Shown here: positions 16,484 to 24,973 of the stretch, in pieces
Position numbering within the stretch: position 1 is the first letter of the stretch
How the letters are laid out: every line of letters begins with the position of its first letter
Assembly: GCF_900207575.1 (NCBI RefSeq)
Contig: NZ_OAOQ01000001.1
Location: 62,001 to 126,000 of the forward strand
Length of the DNA stretch: 64,000 bases
From: Cereibacter ovatus
GTDB taxonomy: Bacteria > Pseudomonadota > Alphaproteobacteria > Rhodobacterales > Rhodobacteraceae
Direction: 5' to 3'
Program-made: the position numbers and the translations under genes
Notes under the pieces: model-generated
The model's input: only the letters and a program-made list of their open reading frames with translations
What the model was told of the DNA's origin: nothing
Databases searched by the model: none

Positions 16484-19400
16484 TCACTTTGCCGGCTGAT
16501 CGGGCCGGATTGCCATGTGCAGTTCGTGCAGCAGGCGGGTCTGTTCCTCGGCCTTGGGTTTCGACAGCCCCGCCAGCAGCAGATAGGCCACCGGGGTCAG
16601 GTAAAGCGTGGCGATGGTGGCCAGCCCAAGGCCGCCGACGATGATCCAGCCCAGAACCTCGCGCGCTTCGGCGCCAGCGCCGAAGGCCAGAACCAGCGGC
16701 AACCCGCCCAGAACGGTGGCGATCATCGTCATCATCACCGGGCGCAGCCGGATCGCGCAGGCATCCTCGATCGCGCGGCGCACGGGCAGGCCCTCATCGC
16801 GCAACTGGTTGGCAAATTCGACGATCAGGATGCCGTTCTTGGCCATGATCCCCACCAGAAGCACCAGCCCGATCTGGGAATAGACGTTCAGGCTGCCCCC
16901 GGTCGCGATCAGCGCGAAGATCGCGCAGGCAAGGCCAAGCGGAACCGTCGCCATCACGATCACCGCCGAAACGAAGCTTTCGAACTGCGCCGCCAGCACC
17001 AGAAGCACGATCAGCACCGCAAAACCGAAGGTCACCACCAGCCCGGACGAGGTTTCGCCCAGCGTGGCGGCCTCGGCCAGCGGCTCGATCCGGCTGTCGG
17101 CGGGCAGGATGTCGGCGGCCAGCCGCTCGACCTCGGCCAGCGCCTCGCCCAGCGCCATGTCGTCGCTCAGACTGGCGCTGACGGGAACGGATCGCATCTG
17201 CCCCTCGCGCGAGAGTTCGGGCGCGACCGCGCGTTCCTGAAGCCGGACAAAGGTCGAGATCGGAACCATCCGGCCGTCGCCCGCCTGCACGAAGATCCGT
17301 TCCAGATCGGCGGGATCGTCGACCGGATCGGCGGTGGACAGCATCTGGATGTCATAGCTGGCCTCGTCCAGAAACACGGTGCCGACGGTGCGCCCGTCCA
17401 GCACCGCTTGCAGCGCCTCGCCCAGCCCGGTGATCTCGATCCCCAGATCCGAGGCGCGGTCGCGGTCGACCTCGATGAACAGTTGCGGCTGGGTGGTCTC
17501 ATAGCCAAGGCGCACCTGCCCGAAGGCGGGGTTTTCCTGCATCCGGTCCGCAAGCGCCTGCGCCGAATCGGCCAGCCTTGCATAGCTGTCGCCCACCACC
17601 GCGAAACTCAGCCCCTGACCGGCGCCGCGCACGCCCAGCGAATTGGGCTGGATCGCGAAGGCGCGGATGCCGATGATGCGGCCCAGCCCCGCGGTGATCT
17701 CGGCCGCGATTTCCTGCTGGCTGCGGGCACGTTCGTCCCATGGCGCCAGCGAAACCACCATGAAGCCGCGGTTGTCGCGCCCGCCCTGTCCGACGATGGC
17801 GAAGACGTTGACCACCTCGCCGCGGTCGCGCAGGGGCGTCAGAAGATCCTCGATCTCGCGCATCTTGCCGTCGGTATAGTCCAGCGCCACCCCCTGCGGC
17901 GCCTGCACCGACAGCAGGATCACCGAGCGGTCTTCGGGCGGGGTCAGTTCCTGCCGGATGGTGCCGAACAGCAGCACCGCCGTGACCGCAAAGGCCGCCG
18001 ACAACGCCACCACCACCATGGGCGCCCCCAGCGCCCAGTGCAGCGTGCGGCGGTAAAAGCCCGCAAGCCCCGCACCCAGACGCGCAACCGGACCGGGGTG
18101 GGCGGGTTCGCCGCCCGCCTGCAACAGGCGGCTGGCCAGCACCGGACACAGACTGAGCGCGGTGACCGACGACAGCAGGACCGAGATCGCCAGCGTGAAA
18201 CCGAATTCGCGAAACAGCCCGCCGGTCTGGCCGGGCAGGAACGACAGCGGCACGAAAACGGCGGCCAGCGTCGTGGTGGTGGCGATCACCGCAAAGAACA
18301 CCTGCTGCGTGCCCAGCACCGCGGCCGCCCGCGGCCCCATGCCCTGCGCGCGGCGGCGCACGATGTTTTCCAGCACCACGATGGCATCGTCGACCACCAT
18401 GCCGGTGGCCAGCACCAGCGCCAGCAGCGTCAGGATGTTGATGGAAAATCCCGCCAGCCAGATCGCCGCCAGCGTGCCCACCAGCGCCACGGGAATCGCC
18501 AGCGTCGGGATCAGTGTGGCGCGCAGGTCGCGCAGGAACAGGTAGATGATCGCCACCACGATCAGCACCGACAGGCCCAGTGCGATCTGAACCTCGTGGA
18601 TGGCGCCGTTGATGAAGGTGGCATCGTCCGAGGTGACAAAGATCCGCACATCTTCGGGCAGATCGCCTTGCAGATCCGCGACGATGGCGCGGATCGCGGC
18701 CGAGATTTCCAGCGTGTTGCTTTGTGCCTGCCGGATCACCCCCATGCCGATGCCGTTCTGCCCGTTGGCGCGCAGGAACGAACTTCCCGGCTCCGGCCCC
18801 AGCGACACCAGCGCCACATCGCCCAGCCGGACATCGGGCGCCACTTTCAGCGCCTCGAACTGGGCGGGCGTCCTGATCGCGGCGGTGGTGCGCACCACAA
18901 GGCTTTGCCGGTCCGAACTCAGCGACCCCGAGGGCGCGTCATAGGCCACATTGGCCAGCGCCGTGCGCAGGCTGGCCAGCGTCAACCCGCGCGAGGCCAG
19001 TTGCATCTGGTCGATATCCACCCGGAAGATCGGGGACCGGTCGCCGTAAAGCTGAAGGTCCGCCACCCCCGGCGCGGCCAGCAACCGGCTTTCCACCTGA
19101 TCCTCGACCAGTTGGGTCAGTTCCTGCGGCGAGCGGCGGGCTGAGGTCACCGCCACGCGCATCACCGGCTCTGCGTTCGCGTCGGCCTTCACGATCCGCG
19201 GCTCGTCGGCTTCATCCGGCAGGCTGTTGCGGATGCGCGCGATGGCGTCGCGCATGTCGCTGGCCGCCACGTCCAGATCGACATCGTCGGCAAATTCCAC
19301 CGTCACCCGACTTGTTCCGAACCGCGAGGTCGATGACATGGTCTTCACCCCCGCCACCCGGCTGGCGGCGCCTTCGATCTCGTCGGTGATCTCCTGATCG

Positions 19401-19612
19401 ATGGTTTCGGGCGAGGCGCCGTCGAAATCGGTGGTGACGGTGATCACCGGCCGGTCCACATCGGGCAGTTCGCGGATGTCGGCGCCGTAAAGGGCGGCCA
19501 GCCCCGCCAGCAGGATCAGCGCATTCAGCACAAAGGCCAGAATCGGGCGGCGGATGAACAGGGCGGTGGCGGAATGGGCCAGTTCGCGCTCGTCGGGGTC
19601 GGGAAGGCTCAT
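16484..19612 (-). CDS. RND efflux transporter, inner-membrane permease
   Basis: About 1042 residues, the usual size of HAE-type RND pumps. TM1 follows ALFIRRPILAFVLNAL; the TM4 proton-relay segment is ALVLATGMVVDDAIVVLENI with paired Asp residues, and the C-terminal repeat has GIMAKNGILIVEFANQLRDEG. Large periplasmic loops after TM1 and TM7 are present. It starts five bases after the adaptor gene stop, so the two are one operon. No TolC-type outer-membrane gene is nearby. Substrate is unknown; the sequence looks MdtB/MdtC- or MexF-like, probably exporting drugs or lipophilic compounds. Confidence 0.93.
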   Translation of the reverse strand: MSLPDPDERELAHSATALFIRRPILAFVLNALILLAGLAALYGADIRELPDVDRPVITVTTDFDGASPETIDQEITDEIEGAASRVAGVKTMSSTSRFGTSRVTVEFADDVDLDVAASDMRDAIARIRNSLPDEADEPRIVKADANAEPVMRVAVTSARRSPQELTQLVEDQVESRLLAAPGVADLQLYGDRSPIFRVDIDQMQLASRGLTLASLRTALANVAYDAPSGSLSSDRQSLVVRTTAAIRTPAQFEALKVAPDVRLGDVALVSLGPEPGSSFLRANGQNGIGMGVIRQAQSNTLEISAAIRAIVADLQGDLPEDVRIFVTSDDATFINGAIHEVQIALGLSVLIVVAIIYLFLRDLRATLIPTLAIPVALVGTLAAIWLAGFSINILTLLALVLATGMVVDDAIVVLENIVRRRAQGMGPRAAAVLGTQQVFFAVIATTTTLAAVFVPLSFLPGQTGGLFREFGFTLAISVLLSSVTALSLCPVLASRLLQAGGEPAHPGPVARLGAGLAGFYRRTLHWALGAPMVVVALSAAFAVTAVLLFGTIRQELTPPEDRSVILLSVQAPQGVALDYTDGKMREIEDLLTPLRDRGEVVNVFAIVGQGGRDNRGFMVVSLAPWDERARSQQEIAAEITAGLGRIIGIRAFAIQPNSLGVRGAGQGLSFAVVGDSYARLADSAQALADRMQENPAFGQVRLGYETTQPQLFIEVDRDRASDLGIEITGLGEALQAVLDGRTVGTVFLDEASYDIQMLSTADPVDDPADLERIFVQAGDGRMVPISTFVRLQERAVAPELSREGQMRSVPVSASLSDDMALGEALAEVERLAADILPADSRIEPLAEAATLGETSSGLVVTFGFAVLIVLLVLAAQFESFVSAVIVMATVPLGLACAIFALIATGGSLNVYSQIGLVLLVGIMAKNGILIVEFANQLRDEGLPVRRAIEDACAIRLRPVMMTMIATVLGGLPLVLAFGAGAEAREVLGWIIVGGLGLATIATLYLTPVAYLLLAGLSKPKAEEQTRLLHELHMAIRPDQPAK

Positions 19613-19616
19613 GGTG

Positions 19617-20789
19617 TCAGCTCCGCGAGGGGGCGAGGGTGGCGCCAAGGCTGCCGCTGGGCTCGACCACCTCGACCGAGGCGTTGGGGCGCAGCGCCTG
19701 AACGCCCTCGATCACCACCAGATCGTCGGGGCGCAGCGCGGCCTGTATCAGCACGGAATCGGCGTTGCGTTGCAAAATCTGCACCTTGACGCGCTGGGCG
19801 CGGCCTTCGCGCACCACCCAGACAAAGGCGCCATCCGATCCCCACTGGATCGCCAGCGGATCGACCGCGGGGCGCGGCTCGCCGGGCAGCGAAATGCGGA
19901 TGGTGAAGGCCATGCCCGGACGCAGGCGGTCCTCGGGGTTGGGAATGGTGGCGCGGATTCGCAGCGTCCGGCTGGCCTCGTCCACGCGGTTGTCCAGCGC
20001 GCTGACCGTGCCTTCAAGGGCCGCGGCCCCGGCCGACAGCGGCGCGGCCTGAACCCGGTCGCCCAGTGCGATCCGCCCCACCAGCCGTTCCGGCACCCGG
20101 AAATCGACCTCGATGCTGGATCGGTCGTCCAGCCGGGTGATGACGGCGCCGCGGCTGACCTGATCGCCGACCTCGACTTCAAGGATGCCGACCCAGCCCT
20201 GCACCGGCGCCAGAACGCGGTGCTGCGACAACTCGAACCGGGCCTGTTCCAGTTCCAGTTCCGCCGTGCGCCGCGCCAGTTCGGCTTCGCGCCGTTGCAG
20301 GTCGGTGACCGCGCCCGACGTGCTGAGACGGCTGAGACGTTCCAGATCCTCGCGCGCGTCGGCCAGCACCAGTTCCGCCCGTGCAACCGCGATGCGCGCG
20401 GCCTGACTGTCCAGTTCCACCAGCACCGTGCCTTCGGCCACCCGGTCGCCCGAGGCCGCCCCCAGTGCCACCACCCGGCCCTCGATCTCGGGGGCGACGG
20501 TCACGCTGCGCCGTGCGATGCCGGTGCCGATGGCGGTCACGATATCGTCGATGCGGCGCTGTTCGGGCGGGCGGGCGATGACGCGGGCCGGGCCGCCCAT
20601 GCCTGCGCTGCGCGGGTTGGGTGACGCCGTTGCGCCCGTGTCGCTGGTCACGATGCCGATCCGTTCCATCGGCCCCAGAAGGCCCACCCGGTCCAGCAGC
20701 GGTCGTGCGGCGGGCACATAAAGCACCCAGATCACCAGAACGGCCGCAGCGATCGCCAGCACCCAAAGGCCCTGTTTTGCCAGTGACAT
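19617..20789 (-). CDS. RND efflux periplasmic adaptor subunit (membrane fusion protein)
   Basis: 390 residues from MSLAKQGLWVLAIAAAVLVI, preceded by GGAGGGG. One N-terminal transmembrane helix anchors it. It has a split lipoyl/barrel-sandwich domain (VTVAPEIEGRVVALGAASGD and HRVLAPVQGWVGILEVEVGD) flanking a helical hairpin rich in Arg/Glu/Leu (about 160-215), then beta-barrel and membrane-proximal domains. This AcrA/HlyD-type adaptor links the downstream RND permease to an outer-membrane channel. Its promoter should lie in 20790-21022, shared divergently with the next gene. Confidence 0.93.
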   Translation of the reverse strand: MSLAKQGLWVLAIAAAVLVIWVLYVPAARPLLDRVGLLGPMERIGIVTSDTGATASPNPRSAGMGGPARVIARPPEQRRIDDIVTAIGTGIARRSVTVAPEIEGRVVALGAASGDRVAEGTVLVELDSQAARIAVARAELVLADAREDLERLSRLSTSGAVTDLQRREAELARRTAELELEQARFELSQHRVLAPVQGWVGILEVEVGDQVSRGAVITRLDDRSSIEVDFRVPERLVGRIALGDRVQAAPLSAGAAALEGTVSALDNRVDEASRTLRIRATIPNPEDRLRPGMAFTIRISLPGEPRPAVDPLAIQWGSDGAFVWVVREGRAQRVKVQILQRNADSVLIQAALRPDDLVVIEGVQALRPNASVEVVEPSGSLGATLAPSRS

Positions 20790-21022
20790 CGCCCCTCCAT
20801 GTTGTGGCCCATTCCGCCTGACACGTTCGCCGGCGGGGTTTCCGTCGCGCCAGTTGTAGCCCGGAGCCGCGCCCCGGCGCGACCGAAAAGCCCCATCACC
20901 GCGACAGTCCGCCCACAATCGCGTGAGCCGCCGCCCCTTCGCGCCTCCATCCGATCACGGGCGGGAACTTGAAAGGCGGCGTTCCATCCTATTCTTCTGC
21001 AAACCCGCAATGAGGTTTTTCC

Positions 21023-21694
21023 ATGTTTGTCGTCAGCCCCGCCACCGTCTGGAATCCCGGTGCACTTGACATGCAGCAGGTGCCGCGGCGGATCTTTGGC
21101 CGCGTCCTGCTGATCCCGCGCCGCGGCCTGCCGTTCGGGCTGATCTGGCGCATGGTGTTCGAGACGCAGATGCTGCGGTTCATGGCGGTGCTGGCGCCGT
21201 TCGTGGTCGCGATGCTGATCTGGCGCGACAGTGCGCTGTCGATCGCGCAGGCGCCGCTTGTGATGATCGCGCTGATCATGTTCTTCGAAACCCGGGTGCT
21301 GCGCATCCCCAAGGAGCGCCGGGCAAATATCATCGACCCGGCCGAGGCCGAGCGCGGTCTGGATCTGCTTCAGGTCCGGGGCAGGGCGATCCTGACCCGG
21401 ATCGCTGCGGGCCGAAAACTGACGGAAGGCACACTGCATCTTGTGGTGGAACAGTCAGACATGGCCTATATCACGCCGCTGACTTTCGTCTCGGTGCAGT
21501 CCGAGGTCGGCCCCGAACTGCTGCGCCTGACGCGCGAGGAAGAGACACTGATCCGCCGCAAGCTGTTCGGCGTGCCGTTGACCGAGCGCAGGCTGCTGAA
21601 GATCAATCTTTCCCGGAATGAATTTCTGCGTGATGTCGCGCTGGATGTGCGCAGCATCTCGGCCCATGCCCGGCTGGCGGCGCTGGCGGGCTAA
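21023..21694 (+). CDS. Membrane protein of unknown function (223 aa)
   Basis: Not recognised as a named family. The start MFVVSPATVWNPGALDMQQV has GAGG eight bases upstream. Two adjacent hydrophobic helices lie at about 52-70 (MAVLAPFVVAMLIW) and 73-90 (APLVMIALIMFF), followed by a charged cytoplasmic C-terminal half that includes TREEETLIRRKLFGVPLTER and many Arg/Glu pairs. The topology suggests a small inner-membrane protein with a soluble C-terminal domain. It diverges from the RND operon and is followed by a decayed region. Codon use matches that of its neighbours. Confidence 0.7.
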   Translation: MFVVSPATVWNPGALDMQQVPRRIFGRVLLIPRRGLPFGLIWRMVFETQMLRFMAVLAPFVVAMLIWRDSALSIAQAPLVMIALIMFFETRVLRIPKERRANIIDPAEAERGLDLLQVRGRAILTRIAAGRKLTEGTLHLVVEQSDMAYITPLTFVSVQSEVGPELLRLTREEETLIRRKLFGVPLTERRLLKINLSRNEFLRDVALDVRSISAHARLAALAG

Positions 21695-21708
21695 GGGCCG
21701 CGCGGCGG

Positions 21709-22110
21709 TCATTCGGCGGCTTGCAGAACCGGAACGCTTTGCCCGCCGACGGGACGTGCGCCCGCGGCCGTCCCGTCGGCAGGCCACCGGGTCGTGTGCG
21801 GTGTCGATCCAAAGCTGCCCGTCGCCATCCGGCAGGGCAAATCCGGCCTCGTCGCCCGCGTTCAGGATCATCACCGGATCGCGCCCGCCGGCAGATCCAG
21901 CCACAGCCCGAACAGGCGCAGGTCCGCATCCTGCCAGTCGGCTTCCTCCATTTTGCGGCCTGTGGAATGCAGCCATGTCGCCACTGGCGTGTCGTGCTGC
22001 ACCGGCGAGCCCAGCAGCCGTAGCGACAGATCCGGCACCTGCCCCGGATCGCGGCGCCAGAATGCGCGCAGGTCGTTGCGCGCCGCATCCGCGCCCCGCC
22101 AGATGTCAGG
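21709..22110 (-). pseudogene. glgX: Frameshifted C-terminal remnant of glycogen debranching enzyme GlgX
   Basis: Pieces of the GlgX C-terminus appear in order but in alternating frames. Frame 1 reads TPVATWLHSTGRKMEEADW then LRLFGLWLDLPAG before a stop at 21871. The second frame continues GRDPVMILNAGDEAGFALP and WIDTAHDP. The first frame then resumes with GARPVGGQSVPVLQAAE and a stop at 21709. These match the conserved order in glycogen debranching enzymes (A-T-W-L-x-x-x-G-x-x-M-x-x-x-D-W, then the C-terminal beta-domain). The catalytic barrel is absent, so this is a dead fragment. The 360 bp up to the LOV gene hold no further recognisable coding sequence. Confidence 0.75.
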
Positions 22111-22340
22111 CTGCCGCCGGTTGCAGTCCGGGGCCGGGTCCGGGCGGAAGGCGGGGCGGGGTCCGCTCTGAAAAGGGCCGGTTCCCAACCACCCCACCCG
22201 GCGCCGGTTCCGCATGGCGGCGCCCCTTCGGCTGGTTTGCGAAACCGATGGGCGGCGCGGGTCGTTGCCTGCCGTCCCTGCCGCACATGGGCATGATCGC
22301 GGACATGAAACCTGCCTTGCCGCTTCCGGCCGCTGGTCGG

Positions 22341-22375
22341 GCCTGCCCTTGCCACCGTCAGGGCAGGGCGGCCCG
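22341..22375. other. Imperfect inverted repeat downstream of the LOV gene
   Basis: CTGCCCT (22343-22349) pairs with AGGGCAG (22360-22366), extended imperfectly by flanking GGC/GCC bases. It lies about 95-130 bases past the LOV gene stop on its transcribed strand. There is no T-tract. Possible transcript end structure only. Confidence 0.25.
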
Positions 22376-22469
22376 CATGCCTGCCCAAGCTGGGTCACGC
22401 CCTCGCCTGCGGGCCGTCAAGGATCGCACACCCTGACGTCCGCTTTCCCCGGCTGTCGCGAAAAAGCCT

Positions 22470-22997
22470 TCAGCGCCGGCTCTCCCATGCGCGCACCAGC
22501 GCCGCTGCCATCTCGGCCAACTGGCGCCGGCTGCCCATTTCCATGTGTTCGCTTACCGCGCCGATGCGCGACAACTCTCGCGAAAGCTGGTCGGTATGGC
22601 CGATGACGGCGCCGACCCCGGCCTTGCAGTGCCCCAGTTCGAACTGCGAGCCAAGAAAGTATTCCGGCGCGCCGGGGCGGCCGCCCACCGGATGCAGGAA
22701 CAGAAGGTTGTCGAACGGGCTGCCGTCCGCGCGATGATTGCGCAGTATCACCTGCGCCTCGCGTCCGGCGGCCAGTGCGGCGCGGATCTCGGCCCGCGTG
22801 GCGGTGTTGTCGTCGTCGCACTGAAGAAAGCGGCAGTTCAGACCCAGAACCTGCCCCTCGGTATAACCTGTCAGTCCGAGAAATGCCGGATTGGCCAGAA
22901 CCAGCGGCTGTTCGGGCAGCGACATGTCCACAAGGGTCAGCGCCACGCCAGAGCGTTCAAAGACGGCGCGGATCTTGTCGAACTGCTTCTGATCCAT
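22470..22997 (-). CDS. Short LOV blue-light photoreceptor (RsLOV-type)
   Basis: 175 residues from MDQKQFDKIRAVFERSGVAL; one in-frame ATG codon precedes this start. The LOV core contains the flavin-adduct motif GLNCRFLQ with the photoactive Cys at residue 55, LANPAFLGLTGYTEGQVLG before it, and FMN-contacting Asn in LRNHRADGSPFDNLLFLHPV. A C-terminal helical extension (SRELSRIGAVSEHMEMGSRR) follows, with no effector domain. As I remember it, the R. sphaeroides LOV protein (RsLOV) has nearly the same sequence and length, including the opening MDQKQF and Cys55. It should bind FMN and change its oligomeric state in blue light. It diverges from the decayed kinase gene. Confidence 0.9.
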   Translation of the reverse strand: MDQKQFDKIRAVFERSGVALTLVDMSLPEQPLVLANPAFLGLTGYTEGQVLGLNCRFLQCDDDNTATRAEIRAALAAGREAQVILRNHRADGSPFDNLLFLHPVGGRPGAPEYFLGSQFELGHCKAGVGAVIGHTDQLSRELSRIGAVSEHMEMGSRRQLAEMAAALVRAWESRR

Positions 22998-23068
22998 CAT
23001 GCGGCGCCCCCCGGGAAGGCAAAGCCTATGTCCGCCCCGAAGCCAGTTCCAGACGAAAGTTTCAGGGC

Positions 23069-24106
23069 ATGACGGAAAACCCTTCCACGCCGCTTGCAGA
23101 GGGCGGCGCCTCGGCGGTCGGACCCGAGGCGTTTCAAAGCCTGCCGGGCGCGCTACGCCCGTCGGATCGTTTTGCGCTGATCCTTGTCCAGCATCTTGAT
23201 CGCGAACACGAAAGCCTGCTGCCCGAAGATGGCCGAATTTCGGGGCATGGCGGGCAACGCGATCATCGGCCGCTCGATGTCCGAGGTGCATCCCGATCTG
23301 GCGGGGCGGATGGTTGGCGCGATCCGGCGGGTGTTCGCCAGCGGGGCGCCGGTCCTGCGTCAGATGCTGCGCGGCCGCACGCCTTTGGCCCCCCTCCGAG
23401 TCTGCGAGTTCGACAGGTATCGCGTGCATCGTGCCGTGGGCCTGAACGTGGCCGAGATGACCCGCCTGCCGCAGCTTCAGGCCGATCTGCGCCGCATCAT
23501 GCGAGAGTTGCAGCACCGGGGGAAGAACATGCCGTCCCATGTCATCGCGCTGATGAACCGGGCCCGGCGCGAACAGGGCAACCCGCAGGACATCCTTGAT
23601 ACGCTGGCGCAGCGCATCCGGGCGCTGGTCCACATCCACAATCGGGAACTCGGCCCCAACCTCGCTGCGCGACATTCCGGGGGTGGAATCGACCGGGGTT
23701 TACGGCGACGCGCCGGTGACGCTGCGCGGCCCCGACATGCGGCTGAATGCGGGGGCGACGCTCGGTCTTGGGATGGGTATTCACGAACTGGCGACCAACG
23801 CCGCCAAATACGGCGCCGTCTCGCGGTCCGAGGGGCATGTTGCGGTGCGCTGGTCGCGGGGGCAGCGAGGGATTCCGCCTGACATGGGAAGAACGCGGCG
23901 GCGCGCTGGTCTTGGCGCCCTTGCCCCAAGGGTTCGGCGGGCAACGGATGTGCTCGATGGTCGAGGGATCGTTCGATGGCCCCATCGAAGGCCATTGGGA
24001 ACCCGTTGGATTGCGCCTCGTTGTCGCCTCGCCCTGGAATGCAGCAACTGAAGTGGATTGTGACAGTGACCTGGACCCCCTCCGACATGCGGATCCTTTA
24101 CCTTGA
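23069..24106 (+). pseudogene. Degenerate HWE-family sensor histidine kinase
   Basis: A kinase is readable only by passing through four successive reading frames. Frame A (from 23069) gives MTENPSTPLAEGG to about HESLLPEDG. Frame B (about 23226-23690) gives GMAGNAIIGRSMSEVHPDL and the phosphoacceptor region MRELQHRGKNMPSHVIALMN. Frame C (about 23668-23875) gives the ATP-binding N-box LGLGMGIHELATNAAKYGA. Frame D (from about 23868) gives LTWEERGGALVLAPLPQGFG and VGLRLVVASP. The H-R-x-K-N and N-A-A-K-Y-G motifs identify an HWE/HisKA_2 kinase. The last frame runs into the response-regulator gene. Neighbouring long genes are intact, which favours true decay over poor sequence. Confidence 0.8.
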
Positions 24107-24440
24107 GGACGAAGCGATCATCGCGATGGAGACGGTCGAGACCCTGCGCGAGATGGGGTTTCAGCAGATCGACATGGCCTACTCGCTGCCCGCGGCCGAG
24201 CGGCTCGTGGCCGATGCACGGCCCGACATCGCGCTTCTTGACGTGAACCTCAGCCATGGGCGCACCTCGATCGATCTGGGTCAGCGCCTGCTGGGCGAGG
24301 GGGTGCCGGTGGTGTTCGCCACCGGCTACGCCAGCGGCAGCCTGCCCGCCGACCCCCGCGCCACGGTGATCGAAAAGCCTGTGACGCCGGGCGCGCTGGA
24401 ACGCGCCCTGACCGAGGCCGCCGCCCACCCCGAAAGCTGA
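24087..24440 (+). CDS. Single-domain response regulator
   Basis: 117 residues from MRILYLEDEAIIAMETVETL, consisting only of a receiver domain. The acidic pocket (LEDE), the phosphoacceptor Asp in DIALLDVNLSHG, the Thr/Ala switch region VVFATGYASG and the Lys of VIEKPVTPGAL are all present. Such receiver-only proteins commonly partner HWE-type kinases, and this one overlaps the end of the degenerate kinase. Its domain looks intact, so it may now be fed by another kinase or be on its way to loss. No output domain, so the effect must be by protein-protein interaction. Confidence 0.85.
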   Translation: MRILYLEDEAIIAMETVETLREMGFQQIDMAYSLPAAERLVADARPDIALLDVNLSHGRTSIDLGQRLLGEGVPVVFATGYASGSLPADPRATVIEKPVTPGALERALTEAAAHPES

Positions 24441-24530
24441 CGCCCCCGGGGGCCAAGCGGGTTCAGCGCGGGGCCATTTCGCTGGCTGCCCTGCGGTCCG
24501 GCCACGACCCGGTTCAACGGGAAAGCGTTG

Positions 24531-24773
24531 ATGAATCGTCTGAGCATTCTTCTCATCGGGATGACTTGCGCTGTCATCGCCGGCGGCATCGTGATCCTTG
24601 CATTCACCTTCGGCTGGCATGGCTGGGCGCCGATCATGCGGGGCGTGGCGCCGGGGCTGTTCTGGCCCGCGGGCTGGATGATTTCTCGCCGGATCACGCG
24701 CACCGATCCGCAATGGGATGAACCCCGCGCCGAAATCGCTTCCCAAGCCCGACGCGCCCCAAGTCTGATGTGA
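24531..24773 (+). CDS. Small two-helix membrane protein (80 aa)
   Basis: Starts MNRLSILLIGMTCAVIAGGI. Two transmembrane helices are predicted at about 4-27 and 33-52 (APGLFWPAGWMIS), followed by a polar tail (RRITRTDPQWDEPRAE). It resembles small Rhodobacteraceae membrane proteins sometimes mislabelled CTP synthetase, but I cannot assign a function. No strong ribosome site is visible, and a TTG codon directly precedes the ATG. It is the last ordinary gene before the Tc locus. Confidence 0.55.
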   Translation: MNRLSILLIGMTCAVIAGGIVILAFTFGWHGWAPIMRGVAPGLFWPAGWMISRRITRTDPQWDEPRAEIASQARRAPSLM

Positions 24774-24839
24774 CGGGGCACGACCCTCGCCCGTCGCGTG
24801 CAGTCCGGCGGATCAAGACCCCGCCCCGTCGGCCGGGCG

Positions 24840-24973
24840 CGGCGGTTGCCACGGATGGTGAAAAATCCCATATCAAGAAAACATTTCGCACATGGCGCGA
24901 TTCGCATTACGCTGGATAAGTCATGAGTTGTTAGTGACCTGCTCCATTCAGAGTAGAACCCGAAAGATCATCC
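24840..24973 (+). promoter_or_regulatory. AT-richer leader upstream of the Tc toxin operon
   Basis: This stretch, with AT-rich words such as GGTGAAAAATCCCATATCAA and TTGTTA (24929-24934), has distinctly lower GC than the rest of the window. It is the only intergenic space ahead of the two Tc genes, so their promoter is expected here. No confident -10 box could be fixed. The ribosome site before the ATG at 24974 is weak (GAAAG), suggesting low or regulated translation. Confidence 0.45.

Noticed and set aside
16370..19144. A 924-codon plus-strand frame across the RND permease
   Set aside because: Shadow of a strongly supported minus-strand pump gene; the product is His/Arg/Gln-rich and unlike any family I know.
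24774..24973. Attachment site or integrase remnant flanking the Tc genes
   Set aside because: No direct repeats, tRNA end or recombinase fragment seen on either flank.
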